DNA of 64,000 nucleotides from M3007 sp031373665. Its GTDB lineage: Bacteria > Bacteroidota > Bacteroidia > Chitinophagales > Saprospiraceae. Positions 1 to 8,840 of the stretch are shown here, piece by piece (position 1 is the first letter of the stretch; each line of letters begins with the position of its first letter). The translations under genes and the position numbers were made by a program. The stretch is from assembly GCA_031373665.1 (NCBI GenBank), contig JANMMZ010000022.1, positions 3,162 to 67,161 of the forward strand, written 5' to 3'. A model generated the notes under the pieces. The model saw only the letters and a list, made by a program, of their open reading frames with translations. It did no database searches and was not told the origin of the DNA.

Positions 1-567
1 ACCCATGAGTAAAACCGCCTTTACTTGGTCAGGTTCCGCATTGTAAGCCGCAACTATCTTGTTTTTTACCCATGCCACGGTCGTAAAATCGCCCGTTTTG
101 AAGGGTTCTATTTGCCAGCCTTCACTGCGTAGTTCATTTTTATACAGGACTAAATCCATACCGAGTTGATCGGCAGTAGTGGAATCTATAAATACCAATA
201 ATTTGCCTCTGGAATCAATAGGGGAGGCATTGAAAGCCGCAAAGGCATTGCCCAAGGCTGTAAACGACCCTTTATTTAACGCCACTTCATACTCATACGT
301 TTCAAAAGCGGAAAGCCCTGAGTCGAAATAGCCATTTTGTAAATTGCCTGACTGATCCAATAAATTTGTCCAGATATTACCCGCTTGCCCTTTGATTCGC
401 CTCCTTAATATGAGGTCGGTGGCTGATCCATTTTGCCAATTCAAAATTACACCTGGAGGGTTGACTCCTACGGTCAGAGTAATGGGCACTGCTGCATCCT
501 GTATAGATTGGGCAAAAGTTAAAAATGTACCTGACAGGCAAAAAAAGAGTATAAAAAGACGAGTCAT
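1..567 (-). CDS. Secreted C25 (gingipain-like) cysteine peptidase, N-terminal part
   Basis: Open reading frame that starts at 567 and runs off the left edge, so only the first 189 residues are seen. Residues 1-20 (MTRLFILFFCLSGTFLTFAQ) form a signal peptide, so the product is exported. The visible part ends in a stretch containing VAAYNAEPDQVKAVLLMG, which resembles the start of the caspase-like domain of gingipain (C25) peptidases, just before the usual HVPVPYSG-type segment. The catalytic Cys and His would lie outside the window. Such proteins are usually T9SS cargo in Bacteroidota, but the sorting domain would also lie outside. The family call rests on this short motif. Secretion is much surer than peptidase activity. 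Confidence 0.6.
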   Translation of the reverse strand, partial: MTRLFILFFCLSGTFLTFAQSIQDAAVPITLTVGVNPPGVILNWQNGSATDLILRRRIKGQAGNIWTNLLDQSGNLQNGYFDSGLSAFETYEYEVALNKGSFTALGNAFAAFNASPIDSRGKLLVFIDSTTADQLGMDLVLYKNELRSEGWQIEPFKTGDFTTVAWVKNKIVAAYNAEPDQVKAVLLMG

Positions 568-593
568 AATTGATAATAAATGATGTGTACTTA

Positions 594-1613
594 CTAAACA
601 TTTTCCCTCCAAATCACCCCACCAAAGCGATCAATATATTGCCATTTTCCTTCGGAAATGGTGAGTGAAAGCCCATTTTTGAATGGCTCTACGCTTTCAA
701 AAGCCGCTGGAATAACCACTTTACCTTCGGTATCAATAAAGCCCCATTTGCCATTGATGCGTACTTGTGCCAATCCATCAGAAAACACGCCCGCATCTTC
801 ATATTTGGGCATGATGGCTAGTTTTCCCCGCTTATCAATATACCCATAGGCCCCATTGATTTCGACCAAGGCCAAACCTTCACCAAAATCGCCCGCTAGG
901 TCAAACATGGGTGCTATAGCCAATTGGCCATCTTGGCTCACAAATCCATATTTGCCTTCGCAAAAAGCCAAGGCCATCCCGTCAAAAAATTCACCGTAGG
1001 CATGATCTTTCACAAAGGTAAACTGGGGTTCCACTTTGACATTGCCGGCTTGGTCTATAAGTCCCCAAAGACCCGCGCTTTCTACCACCGCCGCTTGACC
1101 TTGAAAAACATGGGCATTGTCCCAACGGGGGGCAATCATCATTTGACCGCTTTTGTGAATATAGCCCCATTTTTCATCCAATAAAACAGCCGCGAGGCCG
1201 TGACTAAATTTTTGGGTAGATTGGTAGATTGGTTTGATCTCAAAATTTCCTGTTTTTCCAATAAATCCCGAATGGTTTTTGACGGAGACTGGAGCCAGCC
1301 CCTCTGAGAAATCACCCGCTTCTTCAAAAAAAGCAGCAATAACCTCATTTCCTTTTATATCAATGTAGCCCCAATTTTTGACCAATTGAACCCTAGCCAG
1401 TCCTTCTTCAAACACCCCGACGTGCTTATAAACCCGTTTGAGCAACAAACGGCCCAAAGCATCCATCGGCATCCACTGCCCATTCATTCGGACATTGGTG
1501 AATCCGTTGTGGTAGTTACCTACCTCCAAATACTGCGGTTCTATGACAATATTGCCTGTAGCGTCTATAAAACCGTAGTAACCTTGTGCCCGTATTTTGA
1601 ATAATTTGGTCAT
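594..1613 (-). CDS. WG-repeat protein
   Basis: 339 residues made almost entirely of about ten WG (KWG) repeats of roughly 34 residues, each with the pattern (W/Y)G(F/Y)ID..G...I.P.(F/Y). Examples are KWGFIDTEGKVVIPAAFESV and AYGYIDKRGKLAIMPKYEDA. No signal peptide or membrane segment is visible, so the product is probably cytoplasmic. Repeats of this type form beta-rich scaffolds whose partners are mostly unknown, and the sequence gives no substrate. The gene is monocistronic, has its own -7 box at 1622-1629, and is divergent from the radical SAM gene. Family membership is clear; function is not. Confidence 0.9.
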   Translation of the reverse strand: MTKLFKIRAQGYYGFIDATGNIVIEPQYLEVGNYHNGFTNVRMNGQWMPMDALGRLLLKRVYKHVGVFEEGLARVQLVKNWGYIDIKGNEVIAAFFEEAGDFSEGLAPVSVKNHSGFIGKTGNFEIKPIYQSTQKFSHGLAAVLLDEKWGYIHKSGQMMIAPRWDNAHVFQGQAAVVESAGLWGLIDQAGNVKVEPQFTFVKDHAYGEFFDGMALAFCEGKYGFVSQDGQLAIAPMFDLAGDFGEGLALVEINGAYGYIDKRGKLAIMPKYEDAGVFSDGLAQVRINGKWGFIDTEGKVVIPAAFESVEPFKNGLSLTISEGKWQYIDRFGGVIWRENV

Positions 1614-1621
1614 ATCTAGCG

Positions 1622-1629
1622 CAAAAGTA
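1622..1629 (-). promoter_or_regulatory. -7 box of the WG-repeat gene
   Basis: Reads TACTTTTG on the minus strand, a perfect match to the Bacteroidota -7 consensus TAnnTTTG. It lies 8 bp upstream of the ATG at 1613, so the mRNA leader would be very short. Confidence 0.6.
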
Positions 1630-1670
1630 CAAAATCATCTTATAAAGTGGTTTAAAACCCCTTTCCTCCG

Positions 1671-1678
1671 TACATTTG
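1671..1678 (+). promoter_or_regulatory. -7 box of the radical SAM gene
   Basis: TACATTTG, a perfect TAnnTTTG match, 15 bp before the GTG start at 1694. It supports that start over any upstream alternative. Confidence 0.65.
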
Positions 1679-1693
1679 TGAAAACTTTTAACC

Positions 1694-3097
1694 GTGACCT
1701 TCTTCACCCACGCCTATTTTATCAGTGATGACCCCAAAGAACAGGCCATCATGAAGCCTTACCCTCCACTGGGCTTACTGTACTTATCTGCATGGTTTGA
1801 TAAGCACGGTATGGAAAATGAGGTGTATGATACGACTTTTTACAGTAAAACAACGCAAAAACAGTATTTACTGGATTCCAAACCGAGCATTGTAGCAATT
1901 TATGCCAATTTGATGACCAAATTGAATGTCTTGGAATTAATGGCTTTTATAAAAAGCCGTCCTGAACTGGCGCATACCCTTATTGTGCTGGGTGGGCCAG
2001 ATGTAACCCACAATGCCGATAATTATTTAAAATCAGGCGCCGATTTGATCGTGATCGGAGAAGGCGAACAAACCATGCTTGAAATCGCGCTCTTGGTTGA
2101 AAGCCTTCCAAATCAAAAATTTCGGTCATCTGAATTTGCGGCCATTCATGGCCTAGCCATGTTGACTACGGAAGGGCTACTCTTTAAGACCGCACCTCGG
2201 GAAAAAATACGCGATATTGATCAACTGCCATTTCCCAATCGAAAAAAGATTGATTACCCCCTTTACCTCAATGCTTGGAAAAAAGTACACGGACACAATG
2301 CCGTCAGTATCAGTACCCAACGTGGATGCCCCTATACTTGCCGCTGGTGTAGCACTGCGGTGTATGGGCAAAGTTATCGCCGCCGCAGCGCGGAGCATGT
2401 GGTAGATGAAATCGTTTGGTTGCAACAAAACTATGATTTCGACCTAATCTGGTTTGTGGATGATGTATTCACTGTGAGCCATAAATGGATTGGAGAATTG
2501 CAATTGGCCTTGAAACAACGGCAGGTGACCGTACAATTTGAATGTATTACAAGGGCAGATAGGCTGACCGAAGCCGTGGTGCAGACCCTCCATGAAATGG
2601 GTTGTTTTCGAGTATGGATCGGAGCAGAAAGCGGGTCACAACGCATCATAGATGCCATGGATCGTAGGGTGGATGTGCAGCAAGTACGCACCATGATACA
2701 GGCGGCTCACCACCAAGGCATTCAGGCCGGTACATTCATCATGTTGGGGTATCCCGGCGAGACCGAAGCCGATATTATGGAGACGGTTCAGCACCTCAAA
2801 GAGTCAAATCCCGATTTATTTACGATCACAGTGGCGTATCCGATCAAAGGAACCGGGCTTTACGAGACCGTGGAAGACTCTATTTCTAGCCAACTGGATT
2901 GGACTCAAAGCACGGATCGCGATATAGAATTTAAACGTACTTATTCCAGAAAATACTACGACTATGCCGTGCGTTGGACTGTCAATTCCGTACATCTTTA
3001 TAAAGCAAGTTTAGCAGGAAAACGCTGGTCATTTCAAGGGATTAAACTCTGGGCAAAGGTAATATTGGCGCGGACTGCCATGAAACTTAGCCGTTGA
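1694..3097 (+). CDS. B12-binding domain radical SAM protein
   Basis: 467 residues starting at GTG. Residues 1 to about 135 look like a cobalamin-binding Rossmann domain (VLGGPDVTHNADNYL, VIGEGEQTMLE). The radical SAM domain follows, with the 4Fe-4S cysteines at 212, 216 and 219 in RGCPYTCRWC. The layout matches the BchE/hopanoid-methylase-like group, which carries out radical methylations, cyclisations or related reactions. The substrate cannot be read from the sequence. The conserved opening (KPYPPLGLLYLSAW) supports the chosen start. It has no pathway partners nearby: the M50 protease gene follows after 92 bp and is probably separate. Confidence 0.9.
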   Translation: MTFFTHAYFISDDPKEQAIMKPYPPLGLLYLSAWFDKHGMENEVYDTTFYSKTTQKQYLLDSKPSIVAIYANLMTKLNVLELMAFIKSRPELAHTLIVLGGPDVTHNADNYLKSGADLIVIGEGEQTMLEIALLVESLPNQKFRSSEFAAIHGLAMLTTEGLLFKTAPREKIRDIDQLPFPNRKKIDYPLYLNAWKKVHGHNAVSISTQRGCPYTCRWCSTAVYGQSYRRRSAEHVVDEIVWLQQNYDFDLIWFVDDVFTVSHKWIGELQLALKQRQVTVQFECITRADRLTEAVVQTLHEMGCFRVWIGAESGSQRIIDAMDRRVDVQQVRTMIQAAHHQGIQAGTFIMLGYPGETEADIMETVQHLKESNPDLFTITVAYPIKGTGLYETVEDSISSQLDWTQSTDRDIEFKRTYSRKYYDYAVRWTVNSVHLYKASLAGKRWSFQGIKLWAKVILARTAMKLSR

Positions 3098-3189
3098 AAC
3101 ATAAGTTGTTGTTTCACTGTTACTAAAGTCTATTCTTTTCTACAGAATATCTTAGATATTCCGATCTTTGCCATAAAATATATATCATT

Positions 3190-4344
3190 TTGCGCGGTTC
3201 TATTAAAATATTTAGACTTTGGGGCATTCCCGTTTTTCTACACTGGTCATTCGGGCTTATTTTCCTGTATGCCATCTGGATCGGGTACGATAACGGCCTC
3301 AATCTTTCAGGCACGGCCTGTTTGGTTGGTTTTTTTGCGGCTATGTTTGGCTGTGTGTTGCTACACGAGTATGGCCATTCCCTCACGGCACGCCGGTATG
3401 GGGTCGAGACCCAAGATATTGTGCTGACACCCATCGGCGGCATCGCCCGTTTGATGCGGATGCCTGAAAAACCGGCACAAGAATTTTGGGTAGCCATTGC
3501 CGGGCCTTTGGTCAATGTGGCCATTGCCCTTCTATTAGGTCTAGGCTCTTATTTATTCCTTTCAGCCGACAACTGGTCATTCTTTAAGTGGATTTTTGGG
3601 GAACAATTCTCTTGGGCCAGCAGTGTTGATACAGAAGAAGTAATAGAAGACTTGGATATTAACCCCAATGATGTCATTTTTTACCTCCCGCTGTTGGTAG
3701 CCGCCAATATTTGGTTGGTGTTATTCAACCTATTGCCAGCCTTTCCAATGGATGGTGGCCGTATATTTAGGGCTTTGCTCGCCATGAAAATTGGGCGGGT
3801 CAAGGCCACACAAATAGCAGCATGGTTGGGTCAAGCGGTAGCCGTAGGCTTCATTTTTTGGGGCTTTTACTATGGCCCGATCACGATGGCTTTGATCGGA
3901 TTTTTTGTGTTTACAACGGCGCGGAGCGAAAACGCAATGGTGCGCCTAGAAGATTTCATGAAGCGATACACCGCCAAGGATTTGATTCGATCAGAATACA
4001 CTAAACTCAGCGAAAATGATTGGATGCAAACGCCGATTGAGTTACTGAAAAAAGGGCTGGAACGTCATTTTTTGGTATTTAATATGAAAGATGAACTAGT
4101 TGGCGTTTTGGAAGAGTGGAACATCATGGAAGCCATCAAAAAACGAGACCTTAGCCAAGAGATCAAGCATTATGTAGAAGAATTTCAAATGATACACGGA
4201 GACGTATCATTACAATATGTACACCACGCCATTCGTCAAAAAGGGCGGGGCATTGTGGTTGTAAGCGACCACAGCGGTATCATTGGGGTGATAGATGAGG
4301 CTGGTTTGAATAACTTTATGCGCTTGAACGGCTTGAATATGTAG
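3190..4344 (+). CDS. M50 (site-2) family zinc metalloprotease
   Basis: 384 residues. The zinc-binding HExxH motif is at 59-63 (HEYGH) and the third ligand lies in NLLPAFPMDGG (Asp about 188), both inside membrane segments, as in site-2 intramembrane proteases of the SpoIVFB/Rv2869-like branch. The C-terminal 130 residues look like a degenerate CBS-domain pair (FLVFNMKDELVGVL, GIVVVSDHSGIIGVID). The start is TTG; no ATG is available and the resulting MRGSIKI opening fits the family. The gene ends 4 bp before rnhB, so the two are probably co-transcribed. The substrate, typically an anti-sigma factor or membrane regulator, is unknown. Confidence 0.88.
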   Translation: MRGSIKIFRLWGIPVFLHWSFGLIFLYAIWIGYDNGLNLSGTACLVGFFAAMFGCVLLHEYGHSLTARRYGVETQDIVLTPIGGIARLMRMPEKPAQEFWVAIAGPLVNVAIALLLGLGSYLFLSADNWSFFKWIFGEQFSWASSVDTEEVIEDLDINPNDVIFYLPLLVAANIWLVLFNLLPAFPMDGGRIFRALLAMKIGRVKATQIAAWLGQAVAVGFIFWGFYYGPITMALIGFFVFTTARSENAMVRLEDFMKRYTAKDLIRSEYTKLSENDWMQTPIELLKKGLERHFLVFNMKDELVGVLEEWNIMEAIKKRDLSQEIKHYVEEFQMIHGDVSLQYVHHAIRQKGRGIVVVSDHSGIIGVIDEAGLNNFMRLNGLNM

Positions 4345-4348
4345 TCAA

Positions 4349-4948
4349 ATGCTGCCATTTTACCATCCCAATATCATAGAATCAGGCTGCGATGAAGCCG
4401 GTCGCGGCTGTTTGGCAGGAGCCGTATTTGCGGCGGCCGTGGTACTTCCCAATGGTTTCCACCACCCTTGGCTCAATGATTCCAAGCAATTGACCGAAAA
4501 ACAACGCGATACCCTGCGCCCAATCATTGAGTCCGAAGCATCGCACTGGGCGGTTGGGGTGATAGGTCCCGAAGAAATAGATCGGATCAACATATTAAGG
4601 GCTTCTTTTGCGGCCATGCACCTTGCTTTGGATCAATTGGATCAAGCCCCCGCTTTTATACTGGTGGATGGCAATCGTTTTGTGCCTTACAAGGCTATTC
4701 CCCACGCTTGCATCATCAAAGGCGATGGTAAATATGCTTCCATTGCGGCGGCTTCTATATTGGCAAAAACCCACCGAGACGAAGCCATGTTTGATTTAGA
4801 TACCCAGTTTCCAGATTACGGATGGCGGATCAACAAAGGATACCCAACCCAAGCCCACCGTGACGCGATCCGAAAATACGGGATCACGCCCCACCACCGC
4901 CGCACGTTTAGATTGTTGCCCCTTGGGGAACAATTGACTATTTTTTGA
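4349..4948 (+). CDS. rnhB: Ribonuclease HII
   Basis: 199 residues, the normal family length. It cleaves RNA in RNA-DNA hybrids and removes misincorporated ribonucleotides from DNA. The catalytic opening GCDEAGRG gives Asp15 and Glu16, and FILVDGNRF supplies Asp107. The conserved GDGKYASIAAASILAK segment follows. It lies directly behind the M50 protease gene with a 4-bp gap, a convenience operon with no obvious functional link. The 3' side runs into a cluster of short palindromic repeats. Confidence 0.95.
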   Translation: MLPFYHPNIIESGCDEAGRGCLAGAVFAAAVVLPNGFHHPWLNDSKQLTEKQRDTLRPIIESEASHWAVGVIGPEEIDRINILRASFAAMHLALDQLDQAPAFILVDGNRFVPYKAIPHACIIKGDGKYASIAAASILAKTHRDEAMFDLDTQFPDYGWRINKGYPTQAHRDAIRKYGITPHHRRTFRLLPLGEQLTIF

Positions 4949-4972
4949 TACTATTACTTCTTCTTCGCGTGG

Positions 4973-5080
4973 CTAGTGAGGGTCTCCCGACCCAAAACTA
5001 TTCTCCCACTAGTGAGGGTCTCCAACCCGAAACTATTTTCCCTACAATGAGGGTCTCCGACCCAAAACCATTTCCTCAAT
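4973..5080. repeat. REP-like palindromic repeat, three tandem copies
   Basis: Three copies of a 35-36 bp unit begin near 4973, 5009 and 5045. Each carries a TGAGGGTCTCC start (4977, 5013, 5048) and an imperfect GGGTC-TCC-GACCC palindrome, followed by AAACTATT or AAACCATT. The units lie between the convergent rnhB and hutU genes. The third unit runs into the hutU reading frame and supplies its last codons. A hairpin here could stop transcription from both sides. Confidence 0.75.
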
Positions 5081-7090
5081 CATCCCCCTATCCGCTAAAT
5101 GCGGTACCGTCACCTTTAGTTCTGGATACTGTTCCATCGTGCGTTGTATCGTACTGAGTGCATGAGGGTTTCTGGCCCAAGCGCGGCGACTGATGCCATT
5201 GTTGACATCCCAAAACAGCATAGATTTGAGCCGTTTTTCAGCACCCTCCGATCCATCAATCACCATTCCAAAACCGCCATTGATCACTTCTCCCCAACCC
5301 ACGCCTCCGCCATTGTGCAAACTGACCCAAGTCGCGCCCCTGAAAGCATCACCGATCACGTTTTGTACCGCCATGTCGGCAGTATAGCGCGACCCGTCAT
5401 ATATATTGGCCGTTTCCCTGAATGGAGAATCCGTACCGCTCACATCGTGGTGATCGCGACCTAGTACTATCGGTCCTGATAGTTTGCCTTCGGCAATGGC
5501 GCGGTTCATAGCGGTACCAATGCGCATACGGCCTTCTGAATCTGCGTACAAAATCCGCGATTTAGAGCCCACCAACGGTATTTGTGCTTTGGCATTCTGA
5601 ATCCAAATCAAGTTATCGCGCAATTGACCCTTTATTTCATCGGGGGCTTCTAGAAGCATCTCTTCTATGACACTAGCGGCTATTTGATCGGTCGCATCAA
5701 GGTCGGCTTGCGTACCAGAACAGCATACCCATCGAAAGGGGCCAAATCCATAGTCAAAACACATAGGCCCCATGATATCTTCCACATAAGAGGCGTAGCG
5801 AAATTCGCGATTGGAACCCGGTTCGGGCTTCAAATCAGCCCCTGCATCGGAGGCTTCTTTCAAAAAAGCATTGCCATAATCCCAAAAATACATACCGCGT
5901 TCGGTCATTTTATTGATGGCCTCCACATGGCGGCGCAAGGTGGCACCCACGGCTTCCATAAATTTGTGCTTATCAGAAATCAATAAGTTTTTGGCCTCTT
6001 CAAAAGTATAACCCATGGGCGTATATCCACAGTCATGTATATTGTGGCAACTGGTTTGGTCAGAGCCGAGTTCTACAGGGACATTTTCTTGAACAAAATA
6101 CTCCCAAAGATCCACCACATTGCCATGATACACCAACGCCGCTGGTGATTTGCTCCGACGACAATCGGAGATCCGACTGGTCAAATCGGCCAAATCCGTA
6201 AAAACATCTTCTTTATTGATGTATCCATCCGTTAAGCGTTGTTGAACGGCATCCCCATCTATTTCGGCCACTACACCAATACAACCAGTGATGATGGCTG
6301 CCAGTGCTTGGGCTCCAGACATACCGCCCAAACCCGAAGTGACAAACACACAACCGCGCAAATCGTCGGTACCAATCCCCAATTTTCTGCCTGCATTGAG
6401 CAAGGTAATGGTAGTACCGTGTACGATACCTTGTGGCCCTATGTACATGAATGAACCTGCCGTCATCTGCCCATATTGGGTCACACCCAAGGCATTATAC
6501 TTATTCCAGTCTTCTTTTTTTGAATAATTGGGGATCATCATACCATTGGTCACCACCACGCGGGGAGCCTCGGCATGGCTAGGAAACAAGCCCATCGGAT
6601 GACCAGAATACAACACCAAGGTTTGCTCATCCGTCATTTCAGAAAGGTACTGCATGGTGATTAGATATTGGGCCCAGTTTTGAAATACCGCCCCATTGCC
6701 ACCATAAGTAATCAGTTCATGGGGATGTTTGGCTATTTTCAGATCTAAATTATTTTGGATCATCAACATGATCGCCGCCGCCTGTTTGGATTTATATGGA
6801 TATGCTTCCAGCGGTCGGGCGTACATAGGATATTCGGGCCGAAAACGGTGCATATAAACACGACCGTACTGCTCCAACTCCGCTAAAAACTCTGGAGCCA
6901 AGATAGGATGCAGGTTTTCAGGGAAATACCGCAATGCGTTTTGAATGGCCAATACTTTTTCATCAGCATTCAGCACCCCCTCTATCACCCGCCGAGGCGC
7001 ATGACTGACGGTGGGGTCTAATGGTTTTGCCGCAGGCAATTGGGTTGGTATTCCGGCTTTGATTTGAGCCTGAAATATAGAATCGGACAT
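5042..7090 (-). CDS. hutU: Urocanate hydratase
   Basis: 682 residues. The enzyme uses tightly bound NAD+ to hydrate urocanate to imidazolonepropionate in histidine breakdown. Conserved blocks are seen along its length: YGGNGAVFQNWAQYL for NAD contact, GQMTAGSFMYIGPQG, FVTSGLGGMSGAQ, and the C-terminal VSLHNGGGVGWGEV. It is longer than the roughly 555-residue enteric type, mainly from extra N-terminal and internal sequence. The last residues (LGRRPSL) are encoded by the third unit of a palindromic repeat. No other hut gene is in the window. A -7 box at 7110-7117 gives it its own promoter behind the TrpE-like gene. Confidence 0.95.
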   Translation of the reverse strand: MSDSIFQAQIKAGIPTQLPAAKPLDPTVSHAPRRVIEGVLNADEKVLAIQNALRYFPENLHPILAPEFLAELEQYGRVYMHRFRPEYPMYARPLEAYPYKSKQAAAIMLMIQNNLDLKIAKHPHELITYGGNGAVFQNWAQYLITMQYLSEMTDEQTLVLYSGHPMGLFPSHAEAPRVVVTNGMMIPNYSKKEDWNKYNALGVTQYGQMTAGSFMYIGPQGIVHGTTITLLNAGRKLGIGTDDLRGCVFVTSGLGGMSGAQALAAIITGCIGVVAEIDGDAVQQRLTDGYINKEDVFTDLADLTSRISDCRRSKSPAALVYHGNVVDLWEYFVQENVPVELGSDQTSCHNIHDCGYTPMGYTFEEAKNLLISDKHKFMEAVGATLRRHVEAINKMTERGMYFWDYGNAFLKEASDAGADLKPEPGSNREFRYASYVEDIMGPMCFDYGFGPFRWVCCSGTQADLDATDQIAASVIEEMLLEAPDEIKGQLRDNLIWIQNAKAQIPLVGSKSRILYADSEGRMRIGTAMNRAIAEGKLSGPIVLGRDHHDVSGTDSPFRETANIYDGSRYTADMAVQNVIGDAFRGATWVSLHNGGGVGWGEVINGGFGMVIDGSEGAEKRLKSMLFWDVNNGISRRAWARNPHALSTIQRTMEQYPELKVTVPHLADRGMIEEMVLGRRPSL

Positions 7091-7109
7091 GTCATACAGT
7101 TTGAAGGAG

Positions 7110-7117
7110 CAAAGGTA
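7110..7117 (-). promoter_or_regulatory. -7 box of hutU
   Basis: TACCTTTG on the minus strand, a perfect TAnnTTTG match. It sits in the 29-bp gap between the TrpE-like gene and hutU, so hutU need not depend on read-through. Confidence 0.6.
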
Positions 7118-7119
7118 AG

Positions 7120-8610
7120 TTACTTAACCGTTACTTCCTCCAAAAATGGTTTCACAGCAGCCATAAATGCGCCTGCTTTGATGTGGGTCTCTTTTAATTC
7201 ATTTTCGGGCGAAGATTCATATAACAAAGTGGCTCCAGCGCAAAAAGATAAGTCTTCCCCTTTGATGTGTGCAGTACGGATGGTGATGGCCGTATTTACG
7301 TCGCCATCAAGCAACAACCACCCGATAGAACCCCCATAATAGCCCCGCGAATGCGACTCTATTTGTTCTATATATTCCATAGCGGCTATTTTGGGCGCAC
7401 CAGTCAAGGTACCAGCATTGAGGCTGGCAATCAGCGCATCAAATCCAGAATACCGATCCTCCAGCGTACCACTTACTTGCGCCACGGTATGCGTCACGTG
7501 CGAGTATTTTTCAATGATTCGGTATTGATCTATGGCTATACCGGGCTTACAGATCCGTGCTAGATCATTGCGACCTAGGTCAATGAGCATATCCAATTCC
7601 GAATTTTCCTTGGGTGAATTGAGCAATTCCATCATCAAATGGTGGTCTTCTATGGGATCTTCAGAGCGGCGAATCGAGCCTGAAATAGGCCGCAAAGTGG
7701 CCCGACCATCCTCGTAGCGCAGCATCAACTCGGGGCTTGCACCCAACAGAAGTTCATCTACAAAATCAAAATAGAACAAATATGGAGAAGGATTGATTGC
7801 CTTGTAGCGTTCGTAGAGCGGCAACAAATCACCCGATACTTTGGCTGTCATTTTGCGGCTTAGTACGATTTCTAGTAATTCGCCTTCATTGCAAAGTTGA
7901 ATACCCCTTTCTACCTGTTTTTTGAATACCTCATCGTCGGGGCTACTGGTAAATTCAGAAATTTTCAAGGCCGCCTTGGGGGCTTGGACTTCTGTTTTTG
8001 ATTCCCATTGCAATCGAATATCCCCTAAATCTTGGGTCGCATCATCGGCCTCGTGGCGGGTGACATACAAGGTCAGGTCTTGAGTCAAATGATTGAATAA
8101 CAAGATGTTATCAAACAAAAATAGGTGAAAATCTGGCTCTGCTACTTTCTTTTGGTGGATTAGATCCTCAAATTGATACACAAACTGATAAGCCAATGCC
8201 CCGTAAAAACCCATAAAATTCTTTTCCGTAGTTTTGAAGGCTTTCAATACACTGCGCAAAGGCTGCACGATGTTTTGTCGCTCCAATCGGTCTTCTTCTG
8301 CCCCATAAAAAGGCGTTTTTGGAATCCGCAATTGCATTTCATGGCCATCATCAGAGACCAGAAAGGGCGCATATTCAAACCGAATATACTGATAAAATTC
8401 GGTGCCACGGCTATCTGAAAGCCGAACAATCAATGAATCATCTTTGCCGATACACTCCAAAATGGGATTAAATCCTATCACAGACATGCGGCTTGATTTG
8501 TCGGTGGCCGAGGCCGATTCAAACAAACAAATAGGACCGCCGTTTCGGATTTTGCGAAAATACGAGAGGGCATCGGTGTAGGGCAATCGGAGAGTGGCAG
8601 TATGGAGCAT
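7120..8610 (-). CDS. trpE: Anthranilate synthase component I-like chorismate-binding enzyme
   Basis: 496 residues. It has an N-terminal TrpE/PabB lid domain (about 1-180) and the chorismate-binding domain, with LLGASPELMLRYEDG, RPISGSIRRSEDP, DLGRNDLARICKPG, SLNAGTLTGAPKIAAME and FCAGATLLYESSPENELKET. This is the full set of conserved blocks for converting chorismate to anthranilate or aminodeoxychorismate. No glutaminase partner (trpG/pabA) and no trp operon lie next to it, so the choice between TrpE and PabB rests on overall length and resemblance only. No clean -7 box is seen upstream; AATATTTG near 8644-8651 is a one-mismatch candidate. Confidence 0.8.
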   Translation of the reverse strand: MLHTATLRLPYTDALSYFRKIRNGGPICLFESASATDKSSRMSVIGFNPILECIGKDDSLIVRLSDSRGTEFYQYIRFEYAPFLVSDDGHEMQLRIPKTPFYGAEEDRLERQNIVQPLRSVLKAFKTTEKNFMGFYGALAYQFVYQFEDLIHQKKVAEPDFHLFLFDNILLFNHLTQDLTLYVTRHEADDATQDLGDIRLQWESKTEVQAPKAALKISEFTSSPDDEVFKKQVERGIQLCNEGELLEIVLSRKMTAKVSGDLLPLYERYKAINPSPYLFYFDFVDELLLGASPELMLRYEDGRATLRPISGSIRRSEDPIEDHHLMMELLNSPKENSELDMLIDLGRNDLARICKPGIAIDQYRIIEKYSHVTHTVAQVSGTLEDRYSGFDALIASLNAGTLTGAPKIAAMEYIEQIESHSRGYYGGSIGWLLLDGDVNTAITIRTAHIKGEDLSFCAGATLLYESSPENELKETHIKAGAFMAAVKPFLEEVTVK

Positions 8611-8719
8611 CTTTAAAATGTATTAATGTACTGATACGATAATGCAAATATTCAATCAAAAAAAGTTACTGTGCAAGTTTTTTTGAAAAAATATTTAACT
8701 TAAAACAATTGTATTGAAA

Positions 8720-8752
8720 TTTGTAGGATTCGTTTTTATGCATGTATCTTTG
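8720..8752 (+). promoter_or_regulatory. Bacteroidota promoter of the T9SS cargo gene
   Basis: A TTTG -33 element at 8720-8723 and a TATCTTTG -7 box at 8745-8752 are 21 bp apart, the expected spacing. The leader to the ATG at 8841 would be about 80 nt. Confidence 0.7.
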
Positions 8753-8840
8753 TTTTCTTTAATAATCAAGCAGCATACAATACCTTGTAAACAAATTTTT
8801 TTCATAGGAAGGCGTAATACCTTCATTCCTTTTTATCGTA

